A stretch of 64,000 bases of DNA from NCBI RefSeq assembly GCF_036323735.1, contig NC_086028.1:21499501-21563500 (forward strand), given 5' to 3'. Below the pieces are notes generated by a model, which did no database searches, was not told where the DNA came from, and worked only from the letters and a program-made list of their open reading frames with translations. Shown piece after piece: positions 9,621 to 21,092 of this stretch (positions are counted from its first letter, which is position 1; every line of letters begins with the position of its first letter). The translations under genes were made by a program, and so were the position numbers. This stretch comes from Rattus norvegicus (taxonomy: Eukaryota; Chordata; Mammalia; Rodentia; Muridae).

Positions 9621-11729
9621 CTTTTGTGTTGATATACAAGATCAGTATGTACTCATGCCCAAACTAGTAAAGTGATTCAGCATGGAGACAGTATAAGCCA
9701 AATTAAATAGGAAGCTGCAACTAGAGGGCTCTCAGCCAGCTTTGGCACAGAAGCCCAGGGGGAGTACTACAGGATGGGAGCTAAAAAGCAGCTTCCTGAC
9801 TGCTGGGCTGTTGATTTGGCACCTTACCCCGATGGTATATTTTAGAAAAGAAGAAAAATAACATCTTCATAAGGGGTAGAAAGCATGGCAGAGACTCCGG
9901 GAATTTAGTGCGTTCTAGTAATCATAAATGAGGGTCTGGCACATTCACTGAAGGATATAAACTCCGTCTTATTCATTCTCATTAAAAAGACACATGCACA
10001 TACACATGGAAATGTACAGGTGTACATATATACAGACCATAAGCTATGAGCATCTCTGGCACAAAAATACTATGTGGACTTTCTTAGGTTTTGGTATATA
10101 TACTCAGATGTTTCCAGGAAGAAGACACTGAAATCCACCCCCCCCCAGAATGAGGCCATCACTTAATAAGGGAAATATGTGCACGCTAACACATAGGGGT
10201 GTCTGGTGAAAGAAATATTCCATCATTTTAGAGCACACAAATTGTTTTCTTCACTCAACTCCTACTGGGGCAGAACACTGAAAAATAGATTCTAATTTGC
10301 TCACGTGTAGATTCATGTTTTATTCTGTGTTCGGAAAAGCCTCTTTAGTCATGGGCTTTTGTTGCCTTTTGGGGTTTGAAGCTTTACTGAAGCTATGCAT
10401 ATAGTTTGAATGAGACACTGAGGAAAGCCACAAAGCCAGTTCCTAAACCAAGAGAGAAATAGGTGCCAGCATCTCAGGGGCCATGCTCTCTTCTCACAGG
10501 GGAAGACTGTGACATTATTATGGAGGTCACAAATGGACCAAGTTATACAAGTGCTACATATTAGATTAGGAGAAATTACTCCAAGGAAGCAAAGCACCCT
10601 GCTTCTTGCCCTGACTCCCTTGGCTTTCCTCACATTTTCATACTTACATTTTGGAAATGGGGGTTAAATTTGTAGTGTACATTTAATTTTTCCCCAAACC
10701 TCTTAGGTACAAAGCAATCATATAATTGCTAACGCCTTAAAACTTGTTCGTGTGTAATACCGGGTGAAAACCGAGTTTTGAGATATTAATAATTTCTGCC
10801 TTTCTGCCATGCTTAAATTATTCTTTAAATGCAGCAATTCACCGGCTGAGGCTGAGAAATGGAAGCCTCATTTGGGGGCTAATTAAGATGGAGTTGATTG
10901 AAGCTTAACCCACTTCATCTTGTCCTGAGGTAAGGATGAGAGAAGTTTAGTCCTTCTCTTACTGTTAACAAGCAAACCTTTTTCCCTGGATACAGTACAG
11001 ATTAAAAAGTAACAAAACAAATTTGTACCACAAATAAATTTTAAACAATGTATCGAAATAGGTCAAGACTCATTTTGGGAAAAAAAAAATCCACCTTCCC
11101 TCCAGTCCCCCACTAAGCGAAGAGGAAGAAAAGCAGGGATAGAGGGCGCTGTGGACTGTGGACAGCCTGCCCAGTTAAGGAACTTCCGACCGCAGGACCT
11201 TGATGTTCAAAGCTACTTGCAAGGATGGGCGGATGGCTAGGGTTGGAGTAGAGACTAGGAGCAATTAGAGAGGGGAAAGCTGATGTGAAGAGATGGTGAG
11301 CAAGGCTGAGTGACACTGGCTGATCTTCACAGACAGCACCGAATGCTTGCTGGAGAGCTGAGAGCTGTTGCAGAGTGAAGAGTTGGCCCTATGGAAGATG
11401 ATGGACTGTCAACAGTCAAGAAGGCAGCTGGAAATACTGGCTGAGGGGCTCATGCTGAAAGAGATGGAGAGATGGACTGGCTGCGGGTTGTGGAAGAGCC
11501 AGTGTTCTAGAAGCCATGGTGTCAAAGGACTGTCAAAGAGCTTTTTCTAATATGGAAATCTAATCCTTCTGCGAGCCCCACTCTGGAGTCCTGCGCTCAA
11601 TGTTTGGTTAGTTCTCTTTGATATTTTCTGTCCTCCACTCACTGGAGCAGCGGCTGGATCCACTAACACTCCCTCTTAAATATTCTCACCTGCATTTCCC
11701 CATGTCCAGAGCTCAAGTACTGAACTGGT
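9621..11729. other. Unique sequence, includes a candidate conserved noncoding stretch
   Basis: No gene recognised. The stretch about 10690-10930 is AT-rich but of high complexity, with homeodomain-like cores (TAATTA in GGCTAATTAAGATGG near 10880). It reads like a conserved noncoding element, though conservation cannot be tested here. Confidence 0.4.
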
Positions 11730-12262
11730 GGTTAATGACCATACAACCACCAAACCCAGTCACTAGGGCATGCTGACAGGAGCCTGATACATCTGTCTCC
11801 TGAGAGGCTCAGCCAGAGCGTGGCAAATACAGAGGGGAATGCTAGCAACCAACCACTGAACTGAGAATGGGGTCCCTTTTGGAGGAGTTAGAGAAAGGAT
11901 TGAAGGAACTGAAGGGGCTTGCAACCCCATGAGAACAACAATACCAACCAACCAGAGCTCCCAGGGACTAAACCATCATCCAAAGACTTTTAACCATGGA
12001 CAGACCCATGGCTCCAGCTGCATATGTAGCAGAGGATGACCTTGATGGGTGCTAGTAGGAGAAGCTCTTGGTCCTGCCAAGGCTGGAACCCCCAGTATAG
12101 GGGAATGTCAGGGCAGGGAGTCGGGAAGGGGTGGGTGGATAAGTGGGGGAACACCCTTATAGAAGATGGGGGAGGGAGGATGGGATAAGGAGCTTATGGA
12201 CAGGAAACCGGGAAAGGGAATAACATTTGAAATGTAAATAAAAAATATCCAATAAAAAAATT
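11730..12262 (+). mobile_element. Rodent L1 3' end (3' UTR and tail), 5'-truncated
   Basis: The murid L1 3' UTR is recognised by GACAGGAGCCTGATACATCT, TCTCCTGAGAGGCTCAGCCA, GGAGTTAGAGAAAGGATTGA, GGCTTGCAACCCCATGAGAA, CCATGGCTCCAGCTGCATAT and the terminal TAACATTTGAAATGTAAATA, followed by AATATCCAATAAAAAAA. Only about 530 bases are present and no ORF2 sequence remains. Clear resemblance to the consensus suggests a moderately recent copy. Confidence 0.92.
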
Positions 12263-12284
12263 TACCAAAGATCACTTCCAGGCT

Positions 12285-12420
12285 TGACTCTGAGGATAGC
12301 ATTTGCCACTTACTGACTGGGAGACCTTGAACTGGGTAAAAAGTCAACTCTTGAAGCTGGTTTCCTCATCTGTAACCTAGTCCTACTTGTGATACATAGG
12401 AAATATCCCTAGTGACCTGC
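12285..12420 (-). repeat. MIR SINE fragment
   Basis: Antisense MIR words: GCCACTTACTGACTGGGAGA, CCTTGAACTGGGTAAAAAGT, GTTTCCTCATCTGTAACCTA. It sits directly after the L1 tail. Confidence 0.75.
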
Positions 12421-12499
12421 TGGATTCCTAGCTAACTGGGTGCTGTATTGTTGCCCTTTCTACCCCAGTTCATAGATCCCATGCATCTTCTCACTGGAT

Positions 12500-12900
12500 C
12501 GCCATGGTAGTTCCTACACGCCCCTCTCACTCCTAGTCTGTCTTCATCTTAAACCTGTTCCCTGTATGTCTGCTCAGCCATCTTCACTTGAAAGCTTGGC
12601 TATGTCATTCACTTCCTGACAACCCCTCAGAGGTCTTCCAATGTCCTCAGGCTAATGTCTTGATTTATTACTCTTGAAAACCTACCCTTCCCTGCTTCCC
12701 TGCTTCCCTGCTTCCCTGCTTCCCTGCTTCCTGTCCTGGCTTTCTTCTTGATGTTCCAGCAATTCTAGGTTGATCCTTCCCGGAAGACCCCTATGCTTCT
12801 CATGGTCACTCCAGCAACGGCAACGCCCCTGTCACCAGACTGTAGCTTTGTCTGCCATTCACATTTGTCTCTCATTATTCCTTGTGCTCCAGTGACCATT
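12500..12900 (+). repeat. L2-like LINE fragment
   Basis: Weak resemblance to the L2 3' region: TGTCATTCACTTCCTGACAA, AGGTCTTCCAATGTCCTCAG. It is interrupted by an expanded octamer array. Heavily diverged. Confidence 0.4.
12686..12732 (+). repeat. (CCCTGCTT)n octamer minisatellite
   Basis: About five and a half near-perfect copies of CCCTGCTT. Confidence 0.92.
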
Positions 12901-12904
12901 TACA

Positions 12905-12910
12905 CTGTGT

Positions 12911-12941
<31 letters not shown>
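12905..12941 (+). repeat. (TG)n microsatellite
   Basis: TG alternation with a single TA interruption. Confidence 0.95.
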
Positions 12942-13041
12942 CCCATTTTCAGAAACTGGAAACCTCTTCAAAACAAAGGCTGCTCTGGTCCCTCCTATAG
13001 TATGAATTCACTGTGTATTTATGTTTCTATGTGCATCATAC

Positions 13042-13042
<1 letters not shown>

Positions 13043-13083
<41 letters not shown>
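13043..13083 (+). repeat. (GT)n microsatellite
   Basis: Uninterrupted, about 20 units. Confidence 0.95.
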
Positions 13084-13085
<2 letters not shown>

Positions 13086-13410
13086 CCGTGCACATACATG
13101 CATATTTGGACTGAATTGAAGAGAATAAGTTAATGGTGTCATTATAGTCTTTGAGTGGTTATAACTATAGAATTTAGGCATGGGGGAGTTAAATTATAAC
13201 CATTTACCCCCCTTTCTCTTTTTTTCATTTGATATTTTTAAGTCACTCACGTCTTTTGCCACAAGAACATCTTTGGGATGTAGCTGATAAAAATGGTTCT
13301 CTTACTCACAAGTTTGAGAGCCCATTAGCCTCATTTTTATATACCTGTCTTTCTTTTTTGAAATCTATTAGAGAAGTTATAGGATGCTTGACCAAGTTGG
13401 ACCCAAATGA

Positions 13411-13413
<3 letters not shown>

Positions 13414-13464
<51 letters not shown>

Positions 13465-13635
13465 CCTCCCTCCCTCCCTTTCTGTGTGTGTCTGTCTGCC
13501 TCTCTGTCTCTGTCTGTCTCTCCCTCCCTCCTTCTTCCCCCCTCTCTGTGTCTGTCTCTCTCTTTTTGTATCTCTCCTCTCCCTCCTCCCTTTTCTTGCA
13601 TCATCTCTTGATATCTCTTGCTCCTGTTTTCTCTC
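13414..13635 (+). repeat. (TC)n microsatellite with a pyrimidine-rich extension
   Basis: Pure (TC)n to 13462, then CCCT, TCTG and TCTGTC variants to about 13635, nearly all pyrimidine on the plus strand. The serine/leucine frame above it and the arginine/glutamate frame below it are translations of the repeat. Confidence 0.93.
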
Positions 13636-15660
13636 TTATTTGAAGGACTCCTAATAGTCATTGCCAGTCTCTCAAAAGGGGGAAATATGCAACCGGGGGC
13701 AGTCAATAGCCAAATTCTGCCAAGTGGACCATAGACCAAGAAAAGTAGCTTTGCAGAGAAAGAGGTGGAGGAAGATTCACAGGGATGGAGGCATCGTGAG
13801 GCAGCTGGACAGAGGGCTTGTCCCAAATGCCAGCTTTCCCTCACTCTAGCTGTCAGGATCCAAGAACAAGCACCAATTAGAGCCCTGCTGTGGACAGCTC
13901 CCATCTCCTCTCCTGGCTTTTACTCAGAGTTTTACTCTTCTAAGTGTTGTGGACATTGGAGTTAAGTATATATTTATATTCCACCATGAATACCCAGCTG
14001 TCATGAAAGAGACAACACGTTTAGCATCCAAAATGGCCTGGATGCACTGACGGGATTACATGAAATGAAATTCAAATAAGATAGATACAAAAAAAATTAC
14101 ACTTAGGAGAGGAAAAATAAATTCTATAAAAACTAAATAGGAAAGTGCTGGGGAGAAAATTACAGGAGAAAATCAAATAACCCAGGGCTAAAAGAAGACC
14201 ACACAGTGAACTCACATTGGGGGTGAGGACTGACTTACAAAACAGGCAAGGAACTCAGTCATAGGTAAGTGTGACTGAGGGGGAATGGTCAAGGAGAAAT
14301 GTCTCCTTCTTCTCAGCCCTGGGGTTGTCTGTACAACTCCAGGAATCGGTTTGGGGGCTACAACTGGATTCAGGTCCCGATGGCCAGGGAGGGGTACACA
14401 GGACTCACTAAGTTAAGTTTGATGTCTGAGCAGGTAAGGAGAGTGTTACACTCACCCAATAAAGAGGAAGACCGAGAAGGCTTCAGGCTTTCTGCTCAGC
14501 ACTACAAAAATGTAGTGTTTGTACAGGACAGGATACGTTGTTTTTACTCTTTTTATATTTCTAATTTACGCTTGTGTTTTGTTTCATGTCACCCAAAATG
14601 CTTTGTCACTCACGGTCTTCATCGATGGAGGCAGGAACCACAATTCCATAGCACAACACAGCCATTGTGCATCGTTGTCCATTGTGGGGCCGTGCATGTT
14701 GGGAGGCAAGGGGGATTGGGCTGAGAAGAGACCCTCGGGTCACAAAAGCACTCAGAGGCCCAGGCTCCTCCCAGGGCCCTCATTCACTTGCAGGTCCTTT
14801 ACCCGAACTCTCACCAGTCCTGATGCTGGTATGTAAAGAAACAGAATGTAGGATCTTGGACCGAAGATTTATTTACCATGTATGGAGCTGATGGGTTCCG
14901 TCTCTGCAGTACATTCTACTGACTAAAATGTAGACATGTGGCCAGCTCCCCCTAAAGTCAAGTGGCCTGAAACTATGATCCAACTGCCTGCCTTCCTAAG
15001 AGAAAGGATGAAAGCTTTGGTGAGCTACTACACAGGCTTGTCAGCCACATTGTGTAATGCTACACTCATGTTGACTGTCCCCAACGTAAAGCATACAGGG
15101 CATATATTAACCATATGGGGTATACATCTGTAGCAAATACTATTTACACATCATTTGACAATAGAACACACACACGCACATTTTCTCTGCCTCACTCCTT
15201 AGTACTTCTCACCATTCCTCCCTCTCCCTCACCCTGACACTGCGGATTTCCAGAGCCATGGCTTCTTACAGCAGTAAGTCTCAAAACAGAAGGCAATGCA
15301 GATAGGTCTGAATATGCTTTTATGTTCCTCTTATTCTTTATTTTAATGAGATCAGACAGCATGATGTCATATTCATCTCGGATCAACTCACTACTAATTG
15401 GAGATGAGATTGACTTGTCCACCCAGCCCTGGACTACATACTAGCATGTCACAAACTGAGATATATAAAAACATCAAGGACATCCTGATCATACACAGAG
15501 GACCATAAAACTGGGCTTTGCAAGTTTCTTGACACTATGGAAAACTGTCGATAAAATTCTGGGTGGCTGGGATCTCCACATACAGGTCACTGCTACAGCT
15601 GAGGCAGGGTTGAGGACACCGAAGAGACCACAGCTCTCTTGTATGCATACATATACATAT
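13636..15660. other. Unique sequence
   Basis: No gene recognised. Overlapping frames of up to 141 codons at 14299-14891 have no recognisable domain. Part of 14000-14300 is A-rich and might be an unrecognised old retroelement. Confidence 0.4.
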
Positions 15661-15686
15661 ACACACACTTACACACACACACGCAC

Positions 15687-15758
<72 letters not shown>

Positions 15759-15759
15759 T
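15661..15759 (+). repeat. Compound (CA)n(TA)n microsatellite
   Basis: A (CA)n tract with two CGCA interruptions switches to (TA)n at about 15735. Confidence 0.96.
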
Positions 15760-15884
15760 TGGTCTTTTCCAGCAACTGACATGGATCATGGCAGTGAGAT
15801 TGCGTGGGATCCTAGGTTGCATTCAGTATTGGGTTCTAGGACTTCTCAACATTTATCACACATTAAAGTGTATGCTGTTATTAT

Positions 15885-16040
15885 TACTGCTTCGTTAAAC
15901 CAATTTGCTGAGGTATGAAGACATGCAAAAGGCTGTATTTGTTTAATGTACACAACTCGATGAGTTTGGAAATGGGTCTACACTGTGAAACTATCACTAC
16001 AATCAATACCATCAACATATTGGCAGCAATTTCTTGGATA
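15885..16040 (+). mobile_element. Ancient L1 (L1M-type) 3' UTR fragment
   Basis: Words such as GCTGAGGTATGAAGACATGC, TTAATGTACACAACTCGATG and TGTGAAACTATCACTACAAT match the old mammalian L1 3' UTR motif 'tgaggtataa..acat..tgtacaa..gatga...gtgaaaccatcaccacaat'. Confidence 0.6.
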
Positions 16041-16870
16041 TGGCCCCAAAAGCCTAGGCAATAAAAGCAAAAAATAGACAAGTCGAACGCATCAAGCTAG
16101 CAAGCTTCCGCACAGCAAAGAAAGCAATCAACACAATGGTAGTGCAGTCTAAGACATGGGAGGAAATGCTTATAAGACATGCAACTGGTAAAGGCGTAAT
16201 CTATCAAAAATACAAGCAAGACCCACAATTCAACAGTGAAGCGAATCTTACTGTACCGATGGAAAAAGAGGCAGACATGGGAGAAAGAGATGTTCGTCCA
16301 GAGAAGATTCAAGGACTCAAGGCAGGCACACAAAAAGGGGCCCCCAGATCACTGATCCACCAGAGAAATGTAAATAGAAACCACAATGAGATGTGGTTTT
16401 TCAGTAGTAACCTTTTTTAAGAGGGTAATTGAGAGGAAGCTATGAAAAAGAGAGAACCTTTGCAAACTGTGGTTAAGACTGCAAACTGGCAATTCTCAAA
16501 CGCTGACCGTAGAGCTGCTTCACGTACAGTGACCTGCCTCTGTGAAGGTGTTCTGAAGGATTCGGGTCAGGGTTTTAAGGAGGTGTTTGTACCTCTGTGC
16601 TCACTTTAGCATAATTCATAGTAACCAGGAAATGGAAGTCACCTGAACGTGCACGAATGGCAAGGAAAATGGGGTACACACTTCCATGGGATATTGTTCA
16701 GCCACAGAAGGAGGAATTATGCCAGGTATGGCAGCTGGGATGAACCCGAGCATACTAATATATTCCAGATGTACAAGTATAAATGTTACAGGATCCCTCT
16801 CATAAACTATGTCAAAAGTAGTCGTGGTCCTAGAACCAAAGTGAGTGGGATCGGGGCACAGTGAGAATGG
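16040..16870 (+). mobile_element. Ancient L1 ORF2 3' part, decayed
   Basis: ORF2 C-terminal sequence is recognised by GGCAATAAAAGCAAAAAATA, CTTCCGCACAGCAAAGAAAG, ATGTAAATAGAAACCACAAT, CATAGTAACCAGGAAATGGA and TGGGATATTGTTCAGCCACA. Stops and indels are numerous and no reading frame survives, so it is non-functional. Confidence 0.75.
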
Positions 16871-17461
16871 AAGAATTCTGGTGAAGAAGACACTGTTTTA
16901 AGTCTCGAAGCCTGGTACCCTTTCATAACAGCTTTCTGCCTTAGATCCAAGACACCTCTCTGTGTGCACAAAGGGAAGTCCCTGGGGAACCGTCCTGAAT
17001 AGGATGGACTAACTTCTCGTTGAGGGCTAAGGCCATCCATGCCTTCCCTCCCACTGCCGCTAACAAGCAAAGCTTCATGGTCCACCTGCTCTGAGCTTTG
17101 TATCCAGAAAGGAATTTCGGAGGCAGACAAGGCATAAGGAGGATTCCAGCATCAGACATGAACATAGACCAAAGCTCTATCCAGAAGAGTCAAAGAAGTA
17201 AGACACACTCTGCCTTATTTATCCCTCTTCTTCTCTATTTTTAAAAGATAATATTATAAGAAGTCAAGGTCATGGTCTTAAGAGTTATTCTACCCGTCCT
17301 TCTCTTCCATGGTTGTCTATTGATATTAAATGATCGATCACCTATTTTGTGCCCAACAGTGTTCCACACTTATCCCCACAGAACCATGACAACCACATTC
17401 GCTTTAGAGAGTGAGCATGGGCTCAAGTTTTTCCTTTCAACATTTTCTGTGAAAGCAGTTC

Positions 17462-17463
<2 letters not shown>
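16871..17463. other. Unique sequence
   Basis: No gene or repeat recognised. A 107-codon minus-strand frame at 16807-17130 has no domain. Confidence 0.4.
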
Positions 17464-17517
<54 letters not shown>

Positions 17518-17530
17518 GTCTCTCTCTGTC

Positions 17531-17582
<52 letters not shown>
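17464..17582 (+). repeat. (TC)n microsatellite with (TCTCTG)n interruptions
   Basis: About 119 bases, with a central block of TCTG-containing units between pure TC arms. Confidence 0.96.
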
Positions 17583-17584
<2 letters not shown>

Positions 17585-17794
17585 ACACCCCGATGCACAA
17601 AAAGTCCAGGGGTAGACAGAGCTCAGCAAGGTTGGGTCTTCTGTTGGCGTGCCTACCCACTCAAAGTAACACAGAGCTCTACAGTGACTTTTACCAGCTT
17701 GAAACTGCTCAACCTCCAGCATCAACAATGCCTTCCACAGAACTGATGTGGAGTAAGAATTGACGCGCCCCAGCCCTGTCTGCCTTCCTTCCAC

Positions 17795-17954
17795 TCCCCT
17801 ATTCTATGTGCGTTTTGCCTGCTCTAGGTATCAGACCCCCTAGAATTAGAGCTACAGACAGTTGTGAGCTGCCGTATGGGTGTTGGGATTTGAACTCAGG
17901 GCCTCTGGAAGTGCAGTCAGTGCTCTTAGCCACTGAGCCATCTTCCCAGCCCCT
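17795..17954 (-). repeat. B3/B2-family SINE
   Basis: Read in antisense: AATTAGAGCTACAGACAGTT, GTGAGCTGCCGTATGGGTGT, TTTGAACTCAGGGCCTCTGG, GCTCTTAGCCACTGAGCCAT, CTTCCCAGCCCC. The tRNA-derived head lies at the right-hand end. Confidence 0.85.
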
Positions 17955-18071
17955 GCTCCCCTTTTCTAAATGCATGCTTTGTTTCTGCACTCACAGGGCT
18001 GCTCATTTGCATCAAAGCAAAGGTAACATATTGCTTTTTCTTTCAGAATCAAGAATCACAACCTAGAGATA

Positions 18072-18078
<7 letters not shown>

Positions 18079-18126
<48 letters not shown>
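18079..18126 (+). repeat. (CA)n microsatellite
   Basis: Uninterrupted, about 24 units. Confidence 0.97.
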
Positions 18127-18128
<2 letters not shown>

Positions 18129-18369
18129 GTAAAGTACTCAAGGCAACAAGAGCCAATTCTTTCAACCTCCAACAACATGGCAGCAAGAAGCAAAACCAGT
18201 TAACCCCCACAAGGTCACTGCAATTCAAAGTCACTCTAGGCACTTGTTATTCAAAGGCTCCTTTGTCCTTGATTTTGGTGGCCTGTACTGGCCTCTTCCT
18301 TCTTGTCACTGCTGGTCCTGTTCTCAATCGCGTGGCACATAATATTGTTATTTAATACTTCTGCTAGAA

Positions 18370-18505
18370 TATATTTTATCTCACTCATTGTGGAGTTGGG
18401 TGAGGGCAGAGCCCTATTTTATTGAAGACATTTGCTATGCCCCGTGTGGAATGACTTCACCTAAAGTACTAATTTCTGCATAGTAGGCTTTGTATTAAAT
18501 GCATT
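18370..18505 (+). repeat. L2 LINE 3' fragment
   Basis: Resembles the L2 3' end: GGGTGAGGGCAGAGCCCTAT, then CTAATTTCTGCATAGTAGGC and TTTGTATTAAATGC, which correspond to 'gagggcagggac...cacatagtaggcgctcaata'. Confidence 0.5.
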
Positions 18506-19059
18506 AGCTAGACCAGATAAGGCTGGTTGTACTATGCGTAGGTTAAACCTCTCAGAAAATAACGTGGTTAAGTGAAACATGTGGCCAGGAATCCGTGCAG
18601 AGAAATGACCTGTTGTGACAAATCAGAAATACTTCTCTGTACAGGGAGGAGCCCAGATCACAGAAGGTGGTGTAGAAGAGTGGATGGAGAAGGGACCCAA
18701 GGGCACCTGTTACCGACCCCCAGCATCTCACGCTGTGAAGATGTTCAGCTGAGGGGCTAAAAGTTTTAATTGGGAATTCACAACAGGCTTGTTGTGTGAG
18801 GCCTTTCAACCACATGGTCTTGTGAGTAGGCTGCTTGAGAACTGCCTGGAATTACGGCTGTACCTGTAAGAGCTTCAAGCACTTCCTCTGCCAGAACGCA
18901 GTCGTCATTCTTTTCCTCTCTATTCCCTCCATCCCACTTTTTTTTCAGGCTAAGAGCAAGGTCTGGGAAGAGAAAATAAACACCAACGACTATACAAACC
19001 AATGATGAGGAGGGGAAATAATTGTCTCTTTTTCATCTCTCATTGAACCAAGTGGGGAG
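18506..19059. other. Unique sequence
   Basis: No gene or repeat recognised. Confidence 0.4.
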
Positions 19060-19409
19060 AAATTGTATATCTACAACACAAGCCGTACAACCAAGGCTCA
19101 GGGAACATTTTGGAAGAGGAGGCAGAAAACCGTGAGAGCCAAAGGACCTGGAAATCTGCTGTGAGATTATAACCTATAGATCAGACAAGGCAGCTGTACC
19201 CCTGATATCTCAACAGTATAGTTGTCCAAACAAGGTCTAAGCAAGGCCAAGACCGCTGACAAGCTAATGTGGATGGGGCAAATCTCACAGGTCTTCAGTC
19301 TTAGATGAAGAGCTACGGGCAATTAATGAGTGGTGAGAGGGAAACTTAGTCTTCACCAGGGATGAGTCCACTGACTGGTTATCCAATACAGCCCTGAACA
19401 CACACACAC

Positions 19410-19453
<44 letters not shown>

Positions 19454-19665
19454 ACTCTAAGTGGACTTACCAGGTTGTATATATATACATTCATTCATTT
19501 ACATATAGGATATATATATACATATATATATAACACAATAATAATTCAATAACCAGAGACAATAAATTTGAGAGGGAGTTGGGGAGGCATGGAAGGTGTT
19601 GAGGGAGGAAAGGAAGTACGGAGAGTAATATAACTACATTTGGTTAAAAAATTAAGCACATATAT
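19060..19665 (+). mobile_element. Rodent L1 (Lx-like) 3' UTR
   Basis: Recognised by CAAGGCTCAGGGAACATTTT, GAGAGCCAAAGGACCTGGAA, CAACAGTATAGTTGTCCAAA, GGATGGGGCAAATCTCACAG, GATGAAGAGCTACGGGCAAT, CACCAGGGATGAGTCCACTG, then an internal (CA)n and (TA)n tract typical of this UTR. It ends near GGTTAAAAAATTAA. The same UTR type recurs at 31340-32095. Confidence 0.8.
19398..19535 (+). repeat. (CA)n then (TA)n tracts inside the L1 3' UTR
   Basis: (CA)n with one AA interruption runs to 19450; degenerate TATATACATA words follow from about 19478. Confidence 0.9.
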
Positions 19666-21055
19666 ATTTACGTAAATACTAAAACACTATCTGTTATATC
19701 ACACAGGAAGTTGGTGACAATTCATCCGAAATGAATATGTCAAATAGACTAGACTGATGAGTGTCACATCAGTGGGTTGCTTGTTGGGCTCTACTCTTTT
19801 CTGAAAAGACAATTCTGCTTTCATGTAAAATACATTAAGCATGGCTTCTTCCTTGTTGAAAAAGGAAAGATCAGGGCTGAAAGCTAAAGTAGCATTTCCT
19901 TTTGCTGTAAACCAGGTACGGAATGTGTCTTTCAACAAACATGGCGCAAGGGCTTTGGACTGGACATTTCCGGACAAAACGTAAAAACGTACCGAACCTT
20001 TGTGGTGTATGCTTGGCTATGAGAAAGCAAACAGGTCTGACTGGGGTATGTACACCTACACTTAAGGGGGTCTGGAATGGAGAGAACAAGAACAGGAAAT
20101 GGAGAGTAAGGGAGAAGGAGTGAGAGCCCAATGCCAGCAAGCAGTGAGTTTGAGGAAAAGGGGAGTTCCTCTGAGTGTTTGCTATACAACAGCTTCATAC
20201 TGTGGTGAAAGTGGACATTTCCTCATTTTCAAGGAATTCATTGAGTGACCCATCCTGTAGACAGAGGGAGGGCTCCAACCAGGACGTCAGTGTGGAAACG
20301 AATACCCTGTCATGGCAGAGATAGACGGTAGAGATGGATAACAGAGCAGGCATGGGGAAGGGGCAGAACTTTCTAGAAAAATGACATGATATTAAAGGCC
20401 AAGCTGTCCTGCTCGGGGTTTGGCTATTCAAGGGTAGTTTAGGTGTGACATCATCCCTATAACTGAATGAATGTGTGGGCTGTGTAAGATGTCTGCCTGT
20501 GAAACAGCCTACCCTGCCACCATCTGTCCCAACTGATACTGGATCCTCTACCCATCGTATCCTCTTCCTTGTTTGATGGATAAGGACAGAGTATCTTATA
20601 AGAACCATTGACTCTGACTGACCAGAAGAGAGAGCATGAGTCACACAGGCCTCTCTTTGGTATTTCAAGGCCCTTTGTTTTCTACAGAAAACAAACAAGT
20701 AACACCCAGCTCATTTTGAAGACAGAGGACACACCTTGCAGTTTTCTGTAACTGTTGCCATCTTCAAAGTGGTGTGAAATCCCTCAAACTGAGTAAGCCT
20801 AATAAGGTTATTAAAGTGAGCTGTGAGCTACACAGATACCAAAACCAACATTCTCTGGGAAGACATCTATACACGAGTTAACATTCAAAGAAACAAGTTT
20901 ACCTTTAGTTCTTTGACTATATTACAACATATGCACAAGTTGTCACAAACAAAGGTCACTTGAAAAATAACCAGCTAGCATTAAGATAAGAAAATTTATA
21001 TAGGGAGACCCTTGTCCAGGGCATAGCAGAGAATATGATGCTGCTGCTGCTGATG
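19666..21055. other. Unique sequence
   Basis: No gene or repeat recognised. It contains the longest non-repetitive open frame of the window (20195-20698, minus strand, 167 codons), which has no recognisable domain, no signal peptide or membrane segment, and a length expected by chance. Confidence 0.45.
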
Positions 21056-21092
21056 ACAGACAGACAGACAGATAGAACAGACAGATAGATAT
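21056..21092 (+). repeat. (CAGA)n/(CAGATA)n microsatellite
   Basis: CAGA and GATA tetramers with interruptions. Confidence 0.85.

Noticed and set aside
13377..13904. 175-codon minus-strand frame with Arg-Glu repeats
   Set aside because: Its second half is the (GA)n complement of the (TC)n tract and the first half has no recognisable domain.
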